A stretch of DNA of 64,000 nt. Origin: Microbacterium ginsengiterrae. GTDB lineage: Bacteria > Actinomycetota > Actinomycetes > Actinomycetales > Microbacteriaceae. Under the pieces are notes generated by a model. It had not been told where the DNA came from and did no database searches. It was given only the letters and a program-made list of their open reading frames with translations. The stretch's first letter is position 1. Every line of letters starts with the position of its first letter. This document shows, piece after piece, positions 1 to 11,645 of this stretch. The DNA lies in contig NZ_JACHMU010000001.1 of the NCBI RefSeq assembly GCF_014205075.1, forward strand, positions 2,973,643 to 3,037,642. Reading direction: 5' to 3'. The position numbers and the translations under genes were made by a program.

Positions 1-733
1 CGACGTACAGGTCTCCGTTGGGGCCACCGGCCTGACCGACCTCGCCGGAACCGGGCAGCTGCAGTCGCAGTCCGGTCTCGACACCGGCAGGGATGTCCAG
101 CGACACGGTGCGGCGCGAACGCACGCGGCCCTGTCCGTTGCACGTGGCGCACGGATGCGGGATGACCGTGCCGTAGCCCTGGCACGTGCCGCACGGCTGT
201 GAGGTCACGACGTTGCCGAGGAGGCTGCGGACCTGGCGCTGCACGTGCCCGGTGCCGCCGCAGATGTCGCAGGTCACCGGCTGCGTACCCGGCTGGGTGC
301 ACGACCCCTCGCAGGTCTGACACAGCACCGCCGTGTCGACCTCGATGTCGCGGTGCGCGCCGAAGACGACGTCGCCCAGGTCGAGCGTGACGCGCACGAG
401 CGCATCCTGACCGCGCTCCTTGCGCGAGCGCGGGCGGCCGGAGCGACCGCCGCCACCGCCGGCGCCGAAGAACGTCTCGAAGATGTCGCCGAAGCCTCCG
501 AACCCGCCGAAGTCGCCTCCGGCGCCGTCTCCGCCGCCCATGTCGTAGCGACGACGGGACTCGTCGTCGCTGAGCACGTCGTATGCGTGCGTGACGAGCT
601 TGAACCGCTCTGCCGCGTCCTCCCCCGGGTTCACGTCGGGGTGCAACTGGCGCGCGAGCTTCCGGTACGCCTTCTTGATCTCATCCGTCGAAGCGTCTCG
701 CGACACTCCGAGGACCTCATAATGGTCCGCCAC
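1..733 (-). CDS. dnaJ: Chaperone DnaJ, partial (C-terminal part outside window)
   Basis: Co-chaperone that stimulates the ATPase of DnaK and delivers unfolded clients in the cytoplasm. About 244 codons are visible. The protein opens [15 protein letters not shown], followed by the J domain with HPDVNP, a Gly/Phe-rich linker, and cysteine-rich zinc modules such as [16 protein letters not shown] and CATCNGQG. The start is a GTG at 733 preceded by AGGAAGGTG at good spacing; no ATG lies close by. It follows hrcA by 37 bases on the same strand, so hrcA-dnaJ is very likely one heat-shock operon controlled from the CIRCE element upstream of hrcA. The reading frame is open at the window edge, so the truncation is an artefact of the window. 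Confidence 0.97.
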   Translation of the reverse strand, partial: MADHYEVLGVSRDASTDEIKKAYRKLARQLHPDVNPGEDAAERFKLVTHAYDVLSDDESRRRYDMGGGDGAGGDFGGFGGFGDIFETFFGAGGGGGRSGRPRSRKERGQDALVRVTLDLGDVVFGAHRDIEVDTAVLCQTCEGSCTQPGTQPVTCDICGGTGHVQRQVRSLLGNVVTSQPCGTCQGYGTVIPHPCATCNGQGRVRSRRTVSLDIPAGVETGLRLQLPGSGEVGQAGGPNGDLYV

Positions 734-770
734 AATCACCTTCCTGCGTGTGCGTACTGCCGCGAGCCGC

Positions 771-1805
771 TCAGCGGCTCGCCTCGTCTTCGTCGAGCAG
801 TCGCGACAGGTAGCGGGCGACTGCCCGCGCTGCTGCGAGGTTGCTCGGATAGTCCATCCGGGTCGGCCCCATCACTCCGACTCTGGCGGTGCCGCCAGGG
901 GCGAGGTAGTTGCTCGTCACGATCGACGCCTCGGGGAGACCGAACGCCTCGTTCTCCGAACCGATGCTCGCCGCGAGGCCGTGCTCGTCGGTGACCATCT
1001 CGCTCATCAGGCGCAGCAGCGTCACCTGTTCCTCGATGGCTTCGAGGAGCGGATGGATGCTGCCGCGGAAGTCCTGTTCACGGCGGGCCAGCGTCGCAGC
1101 CCCCGCCATGACGAGGCGCTCCTGACGGAACTCCGCCAGCTCCTCGCCGATGATCCCGGCCAGATGCCGGAGCGCCTGCTCGACCGTGGAGTTCTCCGTC
1201 CCCTGCCCGATCGTCTGGACCCGATCGGTCGCGCCACGTACCGTCCGTCCGATGAGGAGGGCGGAAAGCCGCGCGCGCAGGACCGCGACATCGGCGTCAT
1301 CGACATCGACCGGGAGCACCGCGATGCGCTGCGACACACCGCCGGCATCCGTCACGAGGACGACGAGCAGGCGGTTCGGGGCGAGACAGACGAGTTCGAT
1401 GTGCGTCAGGTGCGCTCGTGCGAACGAGGGGTACTGGGCGAGTGCGACCTGTCCGGTGAGCTGGGTGAGCACGCGCACGGTGCGGGCCATCAGGTCGTCG
1501 AGATCGGCAGGATCGGTGAGGAACGATTCGATCGCGCTGCGCTGTGCACCGGAGAGCGGGCGTAGCTGGGCGAGGTGATTCACGAAGACGCGATAGCCCT
1601 TGTCGGTGGGAACACGACCCGAGGAGGTGTGCGGCGCCGCGATGAGCTCCTCGTCCTCGAGGAGCGCCATGTCATTGCGGATCGTCGCAGCGGAGACGCC
1701 GAAGGAGTGCCGGTCGACGATGCGCTTACTGCCGACGGGTTCGTGCGTCTCGACGTAGTCCTGCACGATCGCACGGAGTACCTGCAGTCCACGTTCCGTG
1801 ACCAT
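771..1805 (-). CDS. hrcA: Heat-inducible transcription repressor HrcA
   Basis: Represses class I heat-shock genes by binding CIRCE operators. The 344-residue product starts [33 protein letters not shown], the winged-helix domain typical of HrcA, followed by the [26 protein letters not shown] segment and the dimerisation/insertion domains. I chose the ATG at 1805, which has GGAGAGGAG about six bases upstream. The in-frame GTG at 1829 would lie inside the operator and is unlikely. The gene is 58 bases downstream of hemW and 37 bases upstream of dnaJ. A CIRCE palindrome at 1823-1849 immediately before the start implies autoregulation. Confidence 0.97.
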   Translation of the reverse strand: MVTERGLQVLRAIVQDYVETHEPVGSKRIVDRHSFGVSAATIRNDMALLEDEELIAAPHTSSGRVPTDKGYRVFVNHLAQLRPLSGAQRSAIESFLTDPADLDDLMARTVRVLTQLTGQVALAQYPSFARAHLTHIELVCLAPNRLLVVLVTDAGGVSQRIAVLPVDVDDADVAVLRARLSALLIGRTVRGATDRVQTIGQGTENSTVEQALRHLAGIIGEELAEFRQERLVMAGAATLARREQDFRGSIHPLLEAIEEQVTLLRLMSEMVTDEHGLAASIGSENEAFGLPEASIVTSNYLAPGGTARVGVMGPTRMDYPSNLAAARAVARYLSRLLDEDEASR

Positions 1806-1822
1806 CCTGTACTCCTCTCCTG

Positions 1823-1849
1823 CTGGCACTCGTACACTCAGAGTGCCAA
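1823..1849 (-). promoter_or_regulatory. CIRCE operator of hrcA-dnaJ with promoter
   Basis: A 9-9-9 inverted repeat: CTGGCACTC at 1823-1831, nine spacer bases, then GAGTGCCAA at 1841-1849. This matches the known CIRCE consensus (TTAGCACTC-N9-GAGTGCTAA) except for one or two outer bases per arm. On the minus strand a -10-like TAGAAT (1849-1854) abuts the operator, with a weaker GCTGAC-like -35 about 16 bases further upstream inside the hemW tail. HrcA bound here would block promoter clearance, the classical arrangement for hrcA operons. Confidence 0.9.
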
Positions 1850-1863
1850 TTCTACTCGCTGAG

Positions 1864-3084
1864 CTAGTCGGTCAGCGCGCGTACCACCGCATCCGCGAGG
1901 AGACGACCCCGCAGCGTCAGGCGGATCCGCCCGGCGATCGCGGCGCCGCCGTCGACGAGGCCGTCGGCGATCAGCCCCGCCACGCGTGAACGGTGCGGCA
2001 GCGGAAGATCGCCGATCGCCAGCCCGTCGGACAGTCGCGTCTCGAGGAGGACGCGCTCGAGCTGATGCGCGACGGGGTCGGGCCGCTCGGTCCCCGCGGC
2101 CGGGGACTCGGATGCCGCGAGCCGCTGCGCGTACGCGGCGGGGTGCTTCACGTTCCACCAGCGGAGCCCTGCCACATGACTGTGCGCGCCGGGGCCGAAG
2201 CCCCACCAGTCACTCCCCCGCCAATAGGCGAGGTTGTGACGCGAGCGGTACTCGTCGCCGCGCGCCCAGTTGCTGACCTCGTACCAGTCGAACCCGGCGG
2301 CCGCGAGCCGTTCGTCGGCGAGCTCGTACATGTCGGCCTGCAGGTCGTCGTCCGGGGCCGGCACCTCGCCGCGCCGGATCTGCCTGGCGAGCTTCGTGCC
2401 GTCCTCGATGATGAGGGCGTACGCCGAGATGTGTCCGGAATCCAGTGCGATCGCAGCCTCGAGCGACGCCTCCCAGTCCGCCAGCGTCTCGCCGGGAGCG
2501 CCGTAGATGAGGTCGACGCTGACGTCGAGTCCGGCATCGCGTGCGGCATCCACCGCGGTGCGGACGTTCTCCGGGCGGTGCGTCCGATCCAGCGCCGCCA
2601 GCACATGCGGGACGGCCGACTGCATGCCGACGGAGAGTCGTGTCACACCGGCATCCGCCAGCGTCCGGGCGACGGCAGGCGTGACGGTGTCGGGATTCGC
2701 CTCGACCGTGACCTCCGCGCCCTCGACGATTCCGAAGGCCGACACTGCGGCGTCCAGCATCCGCGCGAGGTCGCCCGGCGGGAGCAGGGTCGGCGTGCCG
2801 CCGCCGAAGAACACCGTGTCCATGGGGCGCAGACCGCCGATGTCCTCGAGGACCCGACGGGCCAGCGCGATCTCGCCACCGAGGGTGTCGGCGTACTCGT
2901 CCTGGCGCGCACCGCGCAGCTCACCGGAGGTGTAGGTGTTGAAGTCACAGTATCCGCAACGTACGCGGCAGAACGGCACGTGCATATAGGCGGAGAACGG
3001 CGTCGACGGATCCATGGGGAGATCTGCGGGGAGCCGGCCGTCCACTGGCGCCGGATCGCCGATCGGCAGAGGACCCGCCATCAC
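1864..3084 (-). CDS. hemW: Heme chaperone HemW (radical SAM)
   Basis: HemW-type radical SAM protein, related to oxygen-independent coproporphyrinogen III oxidase; family members insert or chaperone heme rather than oxidise porphyrinogen. The 406-residue product carries the radical SAM cluster motif CRVRCGYCDFNTY, then FFGGGTPTLL and TVEANPDTV, plus the C-terminal HemN-like domain. The start is probably the GTG at 3084, with ATG immediately after at 3081. Both overlap the TGA of the upstream DUF1990 gene, so translation is probably coupled. The position between lepA and hrcA is the common actinobacterial order, although many databases label such genes as coproporphyrinogen oxidase. Confidence 0.93.
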   Translation of the reverse strand: MMAGPLPIGDPAPVDGRLPADLPMDPSTPFSAYMHVPFCRVRCGYCDFNTYTSGELRGARQDEYADTLGGEIALARRVLEDIGGLRPMDTVFFGGGTPTLLPPGDLARMLDAAVSAFGIVEGAEVTVEANPDTVTPAVARTLADAGVTRLSVGMQSAVPHVLAALDRTHRPENVRTAVDAARDAGLDVSVDLIYGAPGETLADWEASLEAAIALDSGHISAYALIIEDGTKLARQIRRGEVPAPDDDLQADMYELADERLAAAGFDWYEVSNWARGDEYRSRHNLAYWRGSDWWGFGPGAHSHVAGLRWWNVKHPAAYAQRLAASESPAAGTERPDPVAHQLERVLLETRLSDGLAIGDLPLPHRSRVAGLIADGLVDGGAAIAGRIRLTLRGRLLADAVVRALTD

Positions 3085-3734
3085 AGAGGCGTCGCGTAGA
3101 GCGGCGAGATCGCACGCAGGTAGCGGGCGAAGAGCTCTTTACGACGGCGCCGGATCAGGAAGGGCAGGAGCCGATAGACGAGCGAGTTCGGAGCGTCGAA
3201 CGCGCGCACGGTGAACCAGACCTCGTCGTTGTCCTCACGCCAGGTGATCTCGAACAGCTCCTCGCCACTGACGACGGAACCGCCGACCGTCCCGAGGACG
3301 AGACCGACGCGCCGGACCTCGTCAGTGACGGAGATCACACGCAGTTCGGCGTCCGCACGCATGCCCGCGACGCGACCGCGCAGGTGCAGCGTCATGCCGG
3401 GGCCGGCGAACGGGGTCCCATCGGCGTCGAAGCGCTGCTCGACCTCGCGCTTGCTCGGCGCCACGGCGTTGCCGTCCGGGTCGAACGCGACGCCCGTGTA
3501 TGCGGGGCCGGATGCCGGACGCAGATCTTCCACGGTGAGTCCGGCCGCGCGCTGCGCCGTCCATGACAGCAGTGCGTCGCCCGCCGTGCGGAAGCGCTCT
3601 TCGCCGCTGCCGAGTCGCCAGGAATCCTCCGCGGGGATGCTGCGCTCCGGGGGATACTGCATGAGGTCAGGAGCGTGTGTGGCCCCGACCGCCGCATAGT
3701 CGACCGTGTCGTCTCGGAAAGTCCCGCGCCGCAT
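3081..3734 (-). CDS. DUF1990 family protein
   Basis: A 217-residue protein of the DUF1990 family, whose biochemical role is not established. It starts MRRGTFRDDTVDYAAVGATHAPDLMQYPP and ends RYLRAISPLYATPL; the first part (DYAAVGATH) and the GSGEERFRTAGDALLSW segment are typical of the family. I chose the ATG at 3734 preceded by GGTGGAAG; an upstream extension of 32 residues is Arg/Pro-rich and not family-like. The stop overlaps the hemW start, so it is the first gene of a DUF1990-hemW unit. The 131 bases between it and lepA show no strong terminator. Confidence 0.85.
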   Translation of the reverse strand: MRRGTFRDDTVDYAAVGATHAPDLMQYPPERSIPAEDSWRLGSGEERFRTAGDALLSWTAQRAAGLTVEDLRPASGPAYTGVAFDPDGNAVAPSKREVEQRFDADGTPFAGPGMTLHLRGRVAGMRADAELRVISVTDEVRRVGLVLGTVGGSVVSGEELFEITWREDNDEVWFTVRAFDAPNSLVYRLLPFLIRRRRKELFARYLRAISPLYATPL

Positions 3735-3865
3735 GTCTTCCACCCTAGTGAGTCTTCCTGGACGGCGTCCCCATACGGGTGTGCCTGAGAATCCGACGGC
3801 CGAGCGCGGCTTCCCCGATCGACACGGCACGGAAGCGGTCAGCGTCCGTCGTCGAACTCCGTCGG

Positions 3866-5716
<1,851 letters not shown>

Positions 5717-5952
5717 GTCAGGAGCAGTCTACGTTGCGGGGCCCGTAATGCTCGATTCGCATGAAGCGGTGATAGTCTCCCGAGGTTGCCCTGTACCGCT
5801 CGACGACATCGAGTCCCAGGGTCAACCCGACTCCGTACCAGACGCCGGCGGGGAGTTCGGTCGCACATACGAGCCGGAGATGTTTGAATGACATCCGACT
5901 CAGCGTTGCGTCGGCCGATCCCGAGCGCGCCTGCAAAGAGAAAGACAACACC
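5717..5952. promoter_or_regulatory. Divergent intergenic region lepA / peptide ABC operon
   Basis: This 236-base interval must hold promoters for lepA (minus) and for the ABC importer (plus). I see no convincing -35/-10 pair, palindrome or RNA structure. An open frame of about 85 codons running from inside lepA through it has no family resemblance, so I do not call a gene here. Confidence 0.4.
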
Positions 5953-6936
5953 TTGATCAAGTATCTCCTGCGCCGTCTCCTGGGATGGCTGCTGATGATC
6001 GTGGTGGCGACCAACATCACGTTCTTCCTGGCTTGGGGCTTCCTCAACCCGCGGAACAACTTCGTCGGTCGGCGCCCTCCGCTCAGTGAAGAGCAGATCG
6101 TCAACCTCCTCGAGCCGCGCAACCTCAGCGACACCGTCCCGATCTGGGAGCGGTGGTGGAACTGGTTCAGCGCCATCCTCTTCCGCTGGGACTGGGGCGT
6201 CAGCCCGACGGGCGGGTCGGTCAACGAGCAGATCGGCTACCGCATGTGGGTCAGCGCGGAGCTCGTCCTCGGTGCGACCGTCATCATGACCGTGCTCGGC
6301 ATCGCCCTGGGTGTGTACACGGCATCGCGCCAGTACAAGCTCGCCGACCGCATCGGCCAGGCAGCGGCGATCGTGACGATCAACATCAACATCATCGTCG
6401 CCGCGCTCGGCATCGTGCTGCTGGCGATCGGCCTCAACAACCTCGTCGGCACCCGCATCTTCTACGTCACCGGGTCGGCCAGCAAGGGGGTCGAGGGGTT
6501 CTTCCCCGTATTGATCGACAAACTCCAGCACCTCACGCTTCCCACGATCGCGCTCGTGATCGTCGGATACGCCGGCACGCACCTGCTTCAGCGTTCGCTG
6601 CTGCTGGACAACATCAACGCCGACTACGTGCGCACCGCCCGCGCGAAGGGCCTCACCAAGCAGCAGGCCATCCGCAAGCACGCGCTGCGCACCTCGCTCA
6701 TCCCGGTGGCGACCCAGGTCGCCTTCAGCATCCCCGCCGTCTTCACCGGCGCGATCCTGACGGAGATCATCTTCGCCTGGAACGGTATGGGCAAGTACTT
6801 CCTCGAGACCATCAACAAGAGCGACATCAACGGCGTCGTCGCCGTCGCCGCCTTCGGTGGTCTCCTCACGGCGATCGGCGCCATCCTCTCCGACATCGCC
6901 GTCGTCGTCCTCGATCCGAGAGTGCGGGTGAGCTGA
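5953..6936 (+). CDS. Peptide/oligopeptide ABC transporter permease (DppB/OppB type)
   Basis: Inner-membrane permease of a family-5 (di/oligopeptide) ABC importer. The 327-residue product starts MIKYLLRRLLGWLLMIVVATNITFF, a typical first membrane helix. It has a long extracytoplasmic loop and the EAA loop in DYVRTARAKGLTKQQAIRKHALRTSLIP near its C-terminus. I use the TTG at 5953, preceded by an AGAGAAAG stretch; an in-frame TTG at 5884 would add 23 polar residues before the first helix and is less likely. It is the first gene of a four-gene importer, with two bases separating its stop from the next ATG. Confidence 0.9.
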   Translation: MIKYLLRRLLGWLLMIVVATNITFFLAWGFLNPRNNFVGRRPPLSEEQIVNLLEPRNLSDTVPIWERWWNWFSAILFRWDWGVSPTGGSVNEQIGYRMWVSAELVLGATVIMTVLGIALGVYTASRQYKLADRIGQAAAIVTININIIVAALGIVLLAIGLNNLVGTRIFYVTGSASKGVEGFFPVLIDKLQHLTLPTIALVIVGYAGTHLLQRSLLLDNINADYVRTARAKGLTKQQAIRKHALRTSLIPVATQVAFSIPAVFTGAILTEIIFAWNGMGKYFLETINKSDINGVVAVAAFGGLLTAIGAILSDIAVVVLDPRVRVS

Positions 6937-6938
6937 CC

Positions 6939-7868
6939 ATGAGCGAAATGATCGATCCGACGGTGGAAGTCCCCGTCGAGCCGGTGGTCGCAGAGACCCG
7001 TGACGGCAAGCCCATGTCGAAGATGGCGCTGTACACGCGGCGGTTCATGCGCAACAAGCCCGCCGTCGGCGGCATCATCATCTTCGTCCTGCTCGTGCTG
7101 TTCTCGATCATCGGCCCCCTCATCGGACGCTGGGACCACATCGAGCTCGACTTCCTGAACCTCGGTACGCCGCCGTCGGCCGAGCACTGGTTCGGCACGA
7201 CCGCCTCGGGCAACGACACATTCGCGCAGGTCGCCCTCGGTACGCAGCGCTCGCTCATGATCGCCGTCACCGTCTCGGTGGGCGTGACGATCCTCTCCGC
7301 CATCATCGGCACGGCGGCCGCCTACTTCGGCGGCTGGACCGAGAAGGTCACCCTCACCGTCATCCACTTCATGATGGTCATCCCGAGCTTCCTCATCCTG
7401 TCGCTGATGTCGAACCGCGCCGGCGGAAACTGGATCGTCATCGCGCTCATCATGGTCTTCATCGTCGGCTGGTACTTCCCGGCCCGCGTGGTGTGGACGA
7501 CAGCGCTCTCGCTCCGCGAGCGCGAGTACGTGCACGCGGCGCGCTACATGGGCGTGGGCGGGTTCAAGATCGTGCTCCGCCACCTCATCCCCAACATCGG
7601 TTCGCTGCTGGTGATCAACTTCACCCTCGGGATCGTGAACGCCGTCATGACCGAGACCGGTCTGTCGTTCATCGGCTTCGGCGTGAAGATCCCCGATGTC
7701 TCGCTCGGCTCTCTCATCGGCTCCGGCGCGAACACGATCACCAGCGCGCCGTGGCTGTTCTACTTCCCCGCAGCGGCGCTGACACTGCTCACCATCTCGA
7801 TGGCTCTCGTCTCCGACGGACTGCGCGACGCCCTCGATCCCACCTCGGCAGCAGGAGGCCGCGCATGA
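6939..7868 (+). CDS. Peptide ABC transporter permease (DppC/OppC type)
   Basis: Second permease of the importer. The 309 residues start MSEMIDPTVEVPVEPVVAE, a cytoplasmic leader, then helix KPAVGGIIIFVLLVLFSIIGPLIG, the family motif HWFGTTASGNDTFAQVALGTQRSL and an EAA loop REYVHAARYMGVGGFKIVLRHLIPN. Its stop overlaps the ATPase start (ATGA), which indicates translational coupling. Confidence 0.93.
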   Translation: MSEMIDPTVEVPVEPVVAETRDGKPMSKMALYTRRFMRNKPAVGGIIIFVLLVLFSIIGPLIGRWDHIELDFLNLGTPPSAEHWFGTTASGNDTFAQVALGTQRSLMIAVTVSVGVTILSAIIGTAAAYFGGWTEKVTLTVIHFMMVIPSFLILSLMSNRAGGNWIVIALIMVFIVGWYFPARVVWTTALSLREREYVHAARYMGVGGFKIVLRHLIPNIGSLLVINFTLGIVNAVMTETGLSFIGFGVKIPDVSLGSLIGSGANTITSAPWLFYFPAAALTLLTISMALVSDGLRDALDPTSAAGGRA

Positions 7869-9793
7869 GCGCCATCATCTCCGTCCGCGACCTCACCGTC
7901 AGCTTCGCCTCCGAGGCGGGTCGAGTGGATGCCGTCCGCGGAGTCTCGTTCGACCTCGAAGAGGGCAAGACCCTCGGAATCGTCGGCGAGTCCGGTTCGG
8001 GCAAGTCGGTCACGTCGCTGGCCATCATGGGCCTGCTCGACGAGAACGCCAAGGTGTCCGGCTCGATCATCTACGACGGGCAGGAACTGCTCGGCAAGAG
8101 CGACAAGCAGATGTCCGTGATCCGCGGCAACGGTATGGCCATGATCTTCCAGGATCCGCTGACCTCGCTCACTCCGGTGTTCACCATCGGCGACCAGCTC
8201 ATCGAGGCGTTGACGGTGCACCGCAACCTCTCGAGCCAGGAGGCCTGGGAGCGCTCCGTGGAGCTGCTGCGCCTGGTCGGCATCTCCGAGCCGGAGAAGC
8301 GCATGAAGGGCTTCCCGCACGAGTTCTCCGGCGGTATGCGACAGCGCGTCGTCATCGCGATCGCCATGGCGAACAATCCCAAGCTCATCATCGCCGACGA
8401 GCCGACCACGGCCCTCGACGTCACGATCCAGGCGCAGATCCTCGACCTGATCGAGAAGGCGCAGGACGAGACCGGCGCCGCGACGATCATGATCACCCAC
8501 GACATGGGCGTGGTCGCTCGTATGGCGGACGACGTCATGGTGATGTATGCGGGCAAACCGATCGAGCACGCGCCCGTCGGCGAGCTGTTCCATCACACCC
8601 GGATGCCGTACTCCATCGGCCTGCTCGGTGCGATCCCGCGCGTCGACAAGGTGGAGAAGGAGCCGCTCGTCCCGATCAAGGGCAACCCTCCCCTGTTGAT
8701 CGACCTTCCGGACGCCTGCCCGTTCGCCGATCGCTGCCCGATCGCCATCGACGCGTGCCGTACCAGGGAGCCCGACCTCGTCGAGGTCCGCACCGGCACC
8801 TCGGCGCCGCACAAGGTCGCGTGCATCCGCGCCCACGAGATCGAGGACGGCGGCCGGATCGGCGGTCTTCCGGTCTACCCGGTACGCGAGGTCCCCGAGA
8901 GCGCGCTGACGCTCACGCCGCGCTCGGAGCGGCCGGTCACCCTCGACGTGCGCAACCTCAACAAGACGTTCCCGCTGATGAAGGGCGCCTTCCTCAAGCG
9001 CAAGGTCGGGGAGGTCCACGCCGTCAAGAACGTCACCTTCGACGTCCGTGAGGGCGAGACGATGGCGATCGTCGGCGAGTCCGGCTCTGGCAAGACGACG
9101 ACCCTGCTGCAGATCATGGATCTCGTCAAGCAGCGCGACGGCGACATCATCATCAACGGCACGAGCGTCAACGACATCACCAGCCGGAAGATCGAGCGCG
9201 CCGTCCGTCGCGACATCCAGATCGTGTTCCAGGACCCGATGGGCGCGCTCGACCCCCGCATGACCGTCGCGGACGTCATCGCGGAGCCTCTCCGCGCGGT
9301 GGACACGCCCAAGGAGGAGGTGGACCGCCGCGTTCGCGAACTCATGGACCTGGTCGGCCTCAACCCCGCGCACGTCGACCGCTTCCCCGGCGCGTTCTCC
9401 GGTGGTCAGCGTCAGCGCATCGGCATCGCCCGCGCGCTGTCGACGAATCCGAAGATCATCGTGCTCGACGAGCCGGTCTCAGCCCTCGACGTCTCGATCC
9501 AGGCCGGCGTGATCAACCTGCTCGATGAGCTGAAGGTCAAGCTCGGACTGTCGTACCTGTTCGTGGCGCACGACCTCTCGGTGATCCGTCACATCGCCGA
9601 CCGCGTCGCCGTGATGTACCTCGGTGATTTCGTCGAGCACGGCGATGTCGACGACATCTTCGAGAACCCGCAGCATCCGTACACGAAGGCGCTGCTGTCG
9701 GCGATTCCGGTGCCCGACCCGGACGTCGAGCGCACTCGAGAGCGCCTGATCTTCAACCCCGCCACGATGCAGGCGGAACCGGTCGCACGCTGA
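7865..9793 (+). CDS. Fused double-domain peptide ABC transporter ATPase
   Basis: A 642-residue protein carrying two ATPase domains in one chain (DppD-DppF type), so a single polypeptide energises the permease pair. Domain 1 has Walker A GESGSGKS (near residue 43), signature FSGGMRQR, Walker B LIIADEPTTALD and an H-loop ITHD, followed by the Cys-containing oligopeptide-transporter tail (DACPFADRCPIAIDACR). Domain 2 has GESGSGKT, FSGGQRQR and IIVLDEPVSALD. The ATG at 7865 overlaps the preceding stop. The 130 bases to the binding-protein gene carry a separate promoter-like region. Confidence 0.95.
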   Translation: MSAIISVRDLTVSFASEAGRVDAVRGVSFDLEEGKTLGIVGESGSGKSVTSLAIMGLLDENAKVSGSIIYDGQELLGKSDKQMSVIRGNGMAMIFQDPLTSLTPVFTIGDQLIEALTVHRNLSSQEAWERSVELLRLVGISEPEKRMKGFPHEFSGGMRQRVVIAIAMANNPKLIIADEPTTALDVTIQAQILDLIEKAQDETGAATIMITHDMGVVARMADDVMVMYAGKPIEHAPVGELFHHTRMPYSIGLLGAIPRVDKVEKEPLVPIKGNPPLLIDLPDACPFADRCPIAIDACRTREPDLVEVRTGTSAPHKVACIRAHEIEDGGRIGGLPVYPVREVPESALTLTPRSERPVTLDVRNLNKTFPLMKGAFLKRKVGEVHAVKNVTFDVREGETMAIVGESGSGKTTTLLQIMDLVKQRDGDIIINGTSVNDITSRKIERAVRRDIQIVFQDPMGALDPRMTVADVIAEPLRAVDTPKEEVDRRVRELMDLVGLNPAHVDRFPGAFSGGQRQRIGIARALSTNPKIIVLDEPVSALDVSIQAGVINLLDELKVKLGLSYLFVAHDLSVIRHIADRVAVMYLGDFVEHGDVDDIFENPQHPYTKALLSAIPVPDPDVERTRERLIFNPATMQAEPVAR

Positions 9794-9813
9794 TCTGTTT
9801 CGGGCTGATCACA

Positions 9814-9826
9814 GACGGTCACCGTC
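9814..9826. promoter_or_regulatory. Short palindrome upstream of the binding-protein gene
   Basis: GACGGT-C-ACCGTC, a perfect 6-1-6 inverted repeat, lies 98 bases upstream of the binding-protein ATG, in the interval after the ATPase. It could be an operator or part of an mRNA processing hairpin that favours separate, higher expression of the binding protein. The assignment is tentative. Confidence 0.35.
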
Positions 9827-9923
9827 CGATAACAGTTAGGCATGATTCACTCTGCCCGGGAGAATTCCGCCACCGTGCGAACTATTCTCGCCTTATGACA
9901 CGCCGAAAGGCGAAAGGAGCACC

Positions 9924-11630
9924 ATGAAGCAGCACAAGCTGATGGGGGCTATCGCGTTCAGCGGAGCCCTCGCACTCGCCCTCGCGGGCTGCGCCTCCGA
10001 CACCGGTGACAACAGCGGTGACGGTGGCAACGAGCCCGTCGAGACCAAGGCGGCGGACTACAACCCGCAGCCGCGCGAGAACCTTCAGGTCGGTGGCGAG
10101 GCCCGCTTCCCGATCAACGAGATCCCCGAGCAGCTGAACGCGTTCAACGGAGACGGTTCCGCTGACACCGCCCGTGTCGCCGCGTGGTACATGCCGCAGA
10201 TCCTCCTGCAGGAGGACGACGGCACGCCGTACAAGCACGACGCGTACCTCGACGAGTGGAGCATCGACACCGTCGACGGCAACACCCAGATCACCTTCAC
10301 CTTCACGGATGAGGCGCACTGGAACGACGGCACCGACATGGACTGGACGGCCATCGACGCGACGTGGAAGGCCAACCGTTCCACGGACGAGGGCTTCAAC
10401 CCGAACGCGACCGACGGCTACAAGGCCATCGCCTCCGTCGAGCAGGGTGACACCGCCAAGACGGCCATCGTCACGTTCGACGGTGAGTTCGCCTGGCCGG
10501 AGATGCCGTTCCTCACGGGCATCATCCACCCCGCGCTCGCCGACCCCGAGACGTTCAACACGGCGATGATCGACAACCCGCACCCCGAGTGGGGCGCAGG
10601 CCCGTACACGATCGATGAGTTCGACGCGAACTCGGACTACGTCTCCTTCATCCCGAACCCCGAGTGGTGGGGCGACGAGCCGCTGCTCGAGAAGGTCACC
10701 TTCCAGGGCATGGAGGCTGCCGCCTCGATGAACGCCTTCAAGGCGGACGAGATCGACATGGTCGGCGCCAGCACCAAGGACCGCCTCGAGCAGGTCAAGG
10801 ACATGGAAGATGTCACCATCTACCGTTCCACCCAGACCGCGAACACCCTGATCCAGGTCGACGCTGAGAAGCCGCAGTTCGAGGACGTCAAGGTCCGCGA
10901 GGCGTTCTTCAAGGCGATCAACATCGACCAGCAGAAGGAGATCGCCTGGAACGGCCTGGACTACGAAGAGGAGCCCGCCGGCTCGCTCACGCTGTTCCCG
11001 TTCCAGCCCGGCTACTCCAACGCACTGGCCGAGGCCGGCTGGGAGTACAACCCCGAGGACTCCAAGGCGCTCCTCGAGGAGGCCGGCTGGGTCGAGAACG
11101 AGGACGGCATCCGCGAGAAGGACGGCGAGACGCTTTCGGTCGTCTACCCCGTCTGGAGCGATGACCCCACGCAGGAGGCTCTCGCCAAGGCGCTGCAGCA
11201 GCAGATGAAGGAGGTCGGCATCGACTTCCAGATCGACGTTCGCCCGTCGACCGACTTCTCCAGCGACTACACGTCGAAGAACTGGGATGTCTCGTCGCTG
11301 CGCTTCACCTCCTCCGACCCGTTCGGTGCGGCCTGGTTCTGCCAGCTGTACTGCATGGACATGGGACTGAACCTCTCGGGTGTCCAGAACGAGGAGACCG
11401 ACCAGCGCATCCACGATGAGGTCGAGTCCCTGGCCACCGCTGAAGAGCAGACGGCTGCGGCCATGAAGCTCGAGGCGGAGATCTTCCAGGAGTGGGGCCT
11501 GATTCCGCTCTACAACGGCCCGTCCATCTCGGCCGTGAAGACCGGTCTTGCGAACCTCACCCCCGAGCCCTACGTGGGCCTGGACGGCTTCGGCGTCCAG
11601 CCGGTGGAGAACGTGGGCTGGGAGAAGTAA
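9924..11630 (+). CDS. Peptide ABC transporter substrate-binding lipoprotein (family 5)
   Basis: Extracytoplasmic receptor of the importer encoded just upstream. The 568-residue precursor starts MKQHKLMGAIAFSGALALALAGCAS: a positively charged n-region, a hydrophobic core and the lipobox LALAGC, so the mature protein is lipid-anchored at the cysteine. An acidic linker follows, then a DppA/OppA-type fold with segments such as YKHDAYLDEWSIDTVDG and WNGLDYEEEPAGS. The RBS AAAGGAG precedes the ATG. The gene comes last in the cluster, followed directly by a very strong hairpin terminator. Substrate specificity cannot be read from the sequence. Confidence 0.94.
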   Translation: MKQHKLMGAIAFSGALALALAGCASDTGDNSGDGGNEPVETKAADYNPQPRENLQVGGEARFPINEIPEQLNAFNGDGSADTARVAAWYMPQILLQEDDGTPYKHDAYLDEWSIDTVDGNTQITFTFTDEAHWNDGTDMDWTAIDATWKANRSTDEGFNPNATDGYKAIASVEQGDTAKTAIVTFDGEFAWPEMPFLTGIIHPALADPETFNTAMIDNPHPEWGAGPYTIDEFDANSDYVSFIPNPEWWGDEPLLEKVTFQGMEAAASMNAFKADEIDMVGASTKDRLEQVKDMEDVTIYRSTQTANTLIQVDAEKPQFEDVKVREAFFKAINIDQQKEIAWNGLDYEEEPAGSLTLFPFQPGYSNALAEAGWEYNPEDSKALLEEAGWVENEDGIREKDGETLSVVYPVWSDDPTQEALAKALQQQMKEVGIDFQIDVRPSTDFSSDYTSKNWDVSSLRFTSSDPFGAAWFCQLYCMDMGLNLSGVQNEETDQRIHDEVESLATAEEQTAAAMKLEAEIFQEWGLIPLYNGPSISAVKTGLANLTPEPYVGLDGFGVQPVENVGWEK

Positions 11631-11645
11631 GCACTTCTGACAGCA

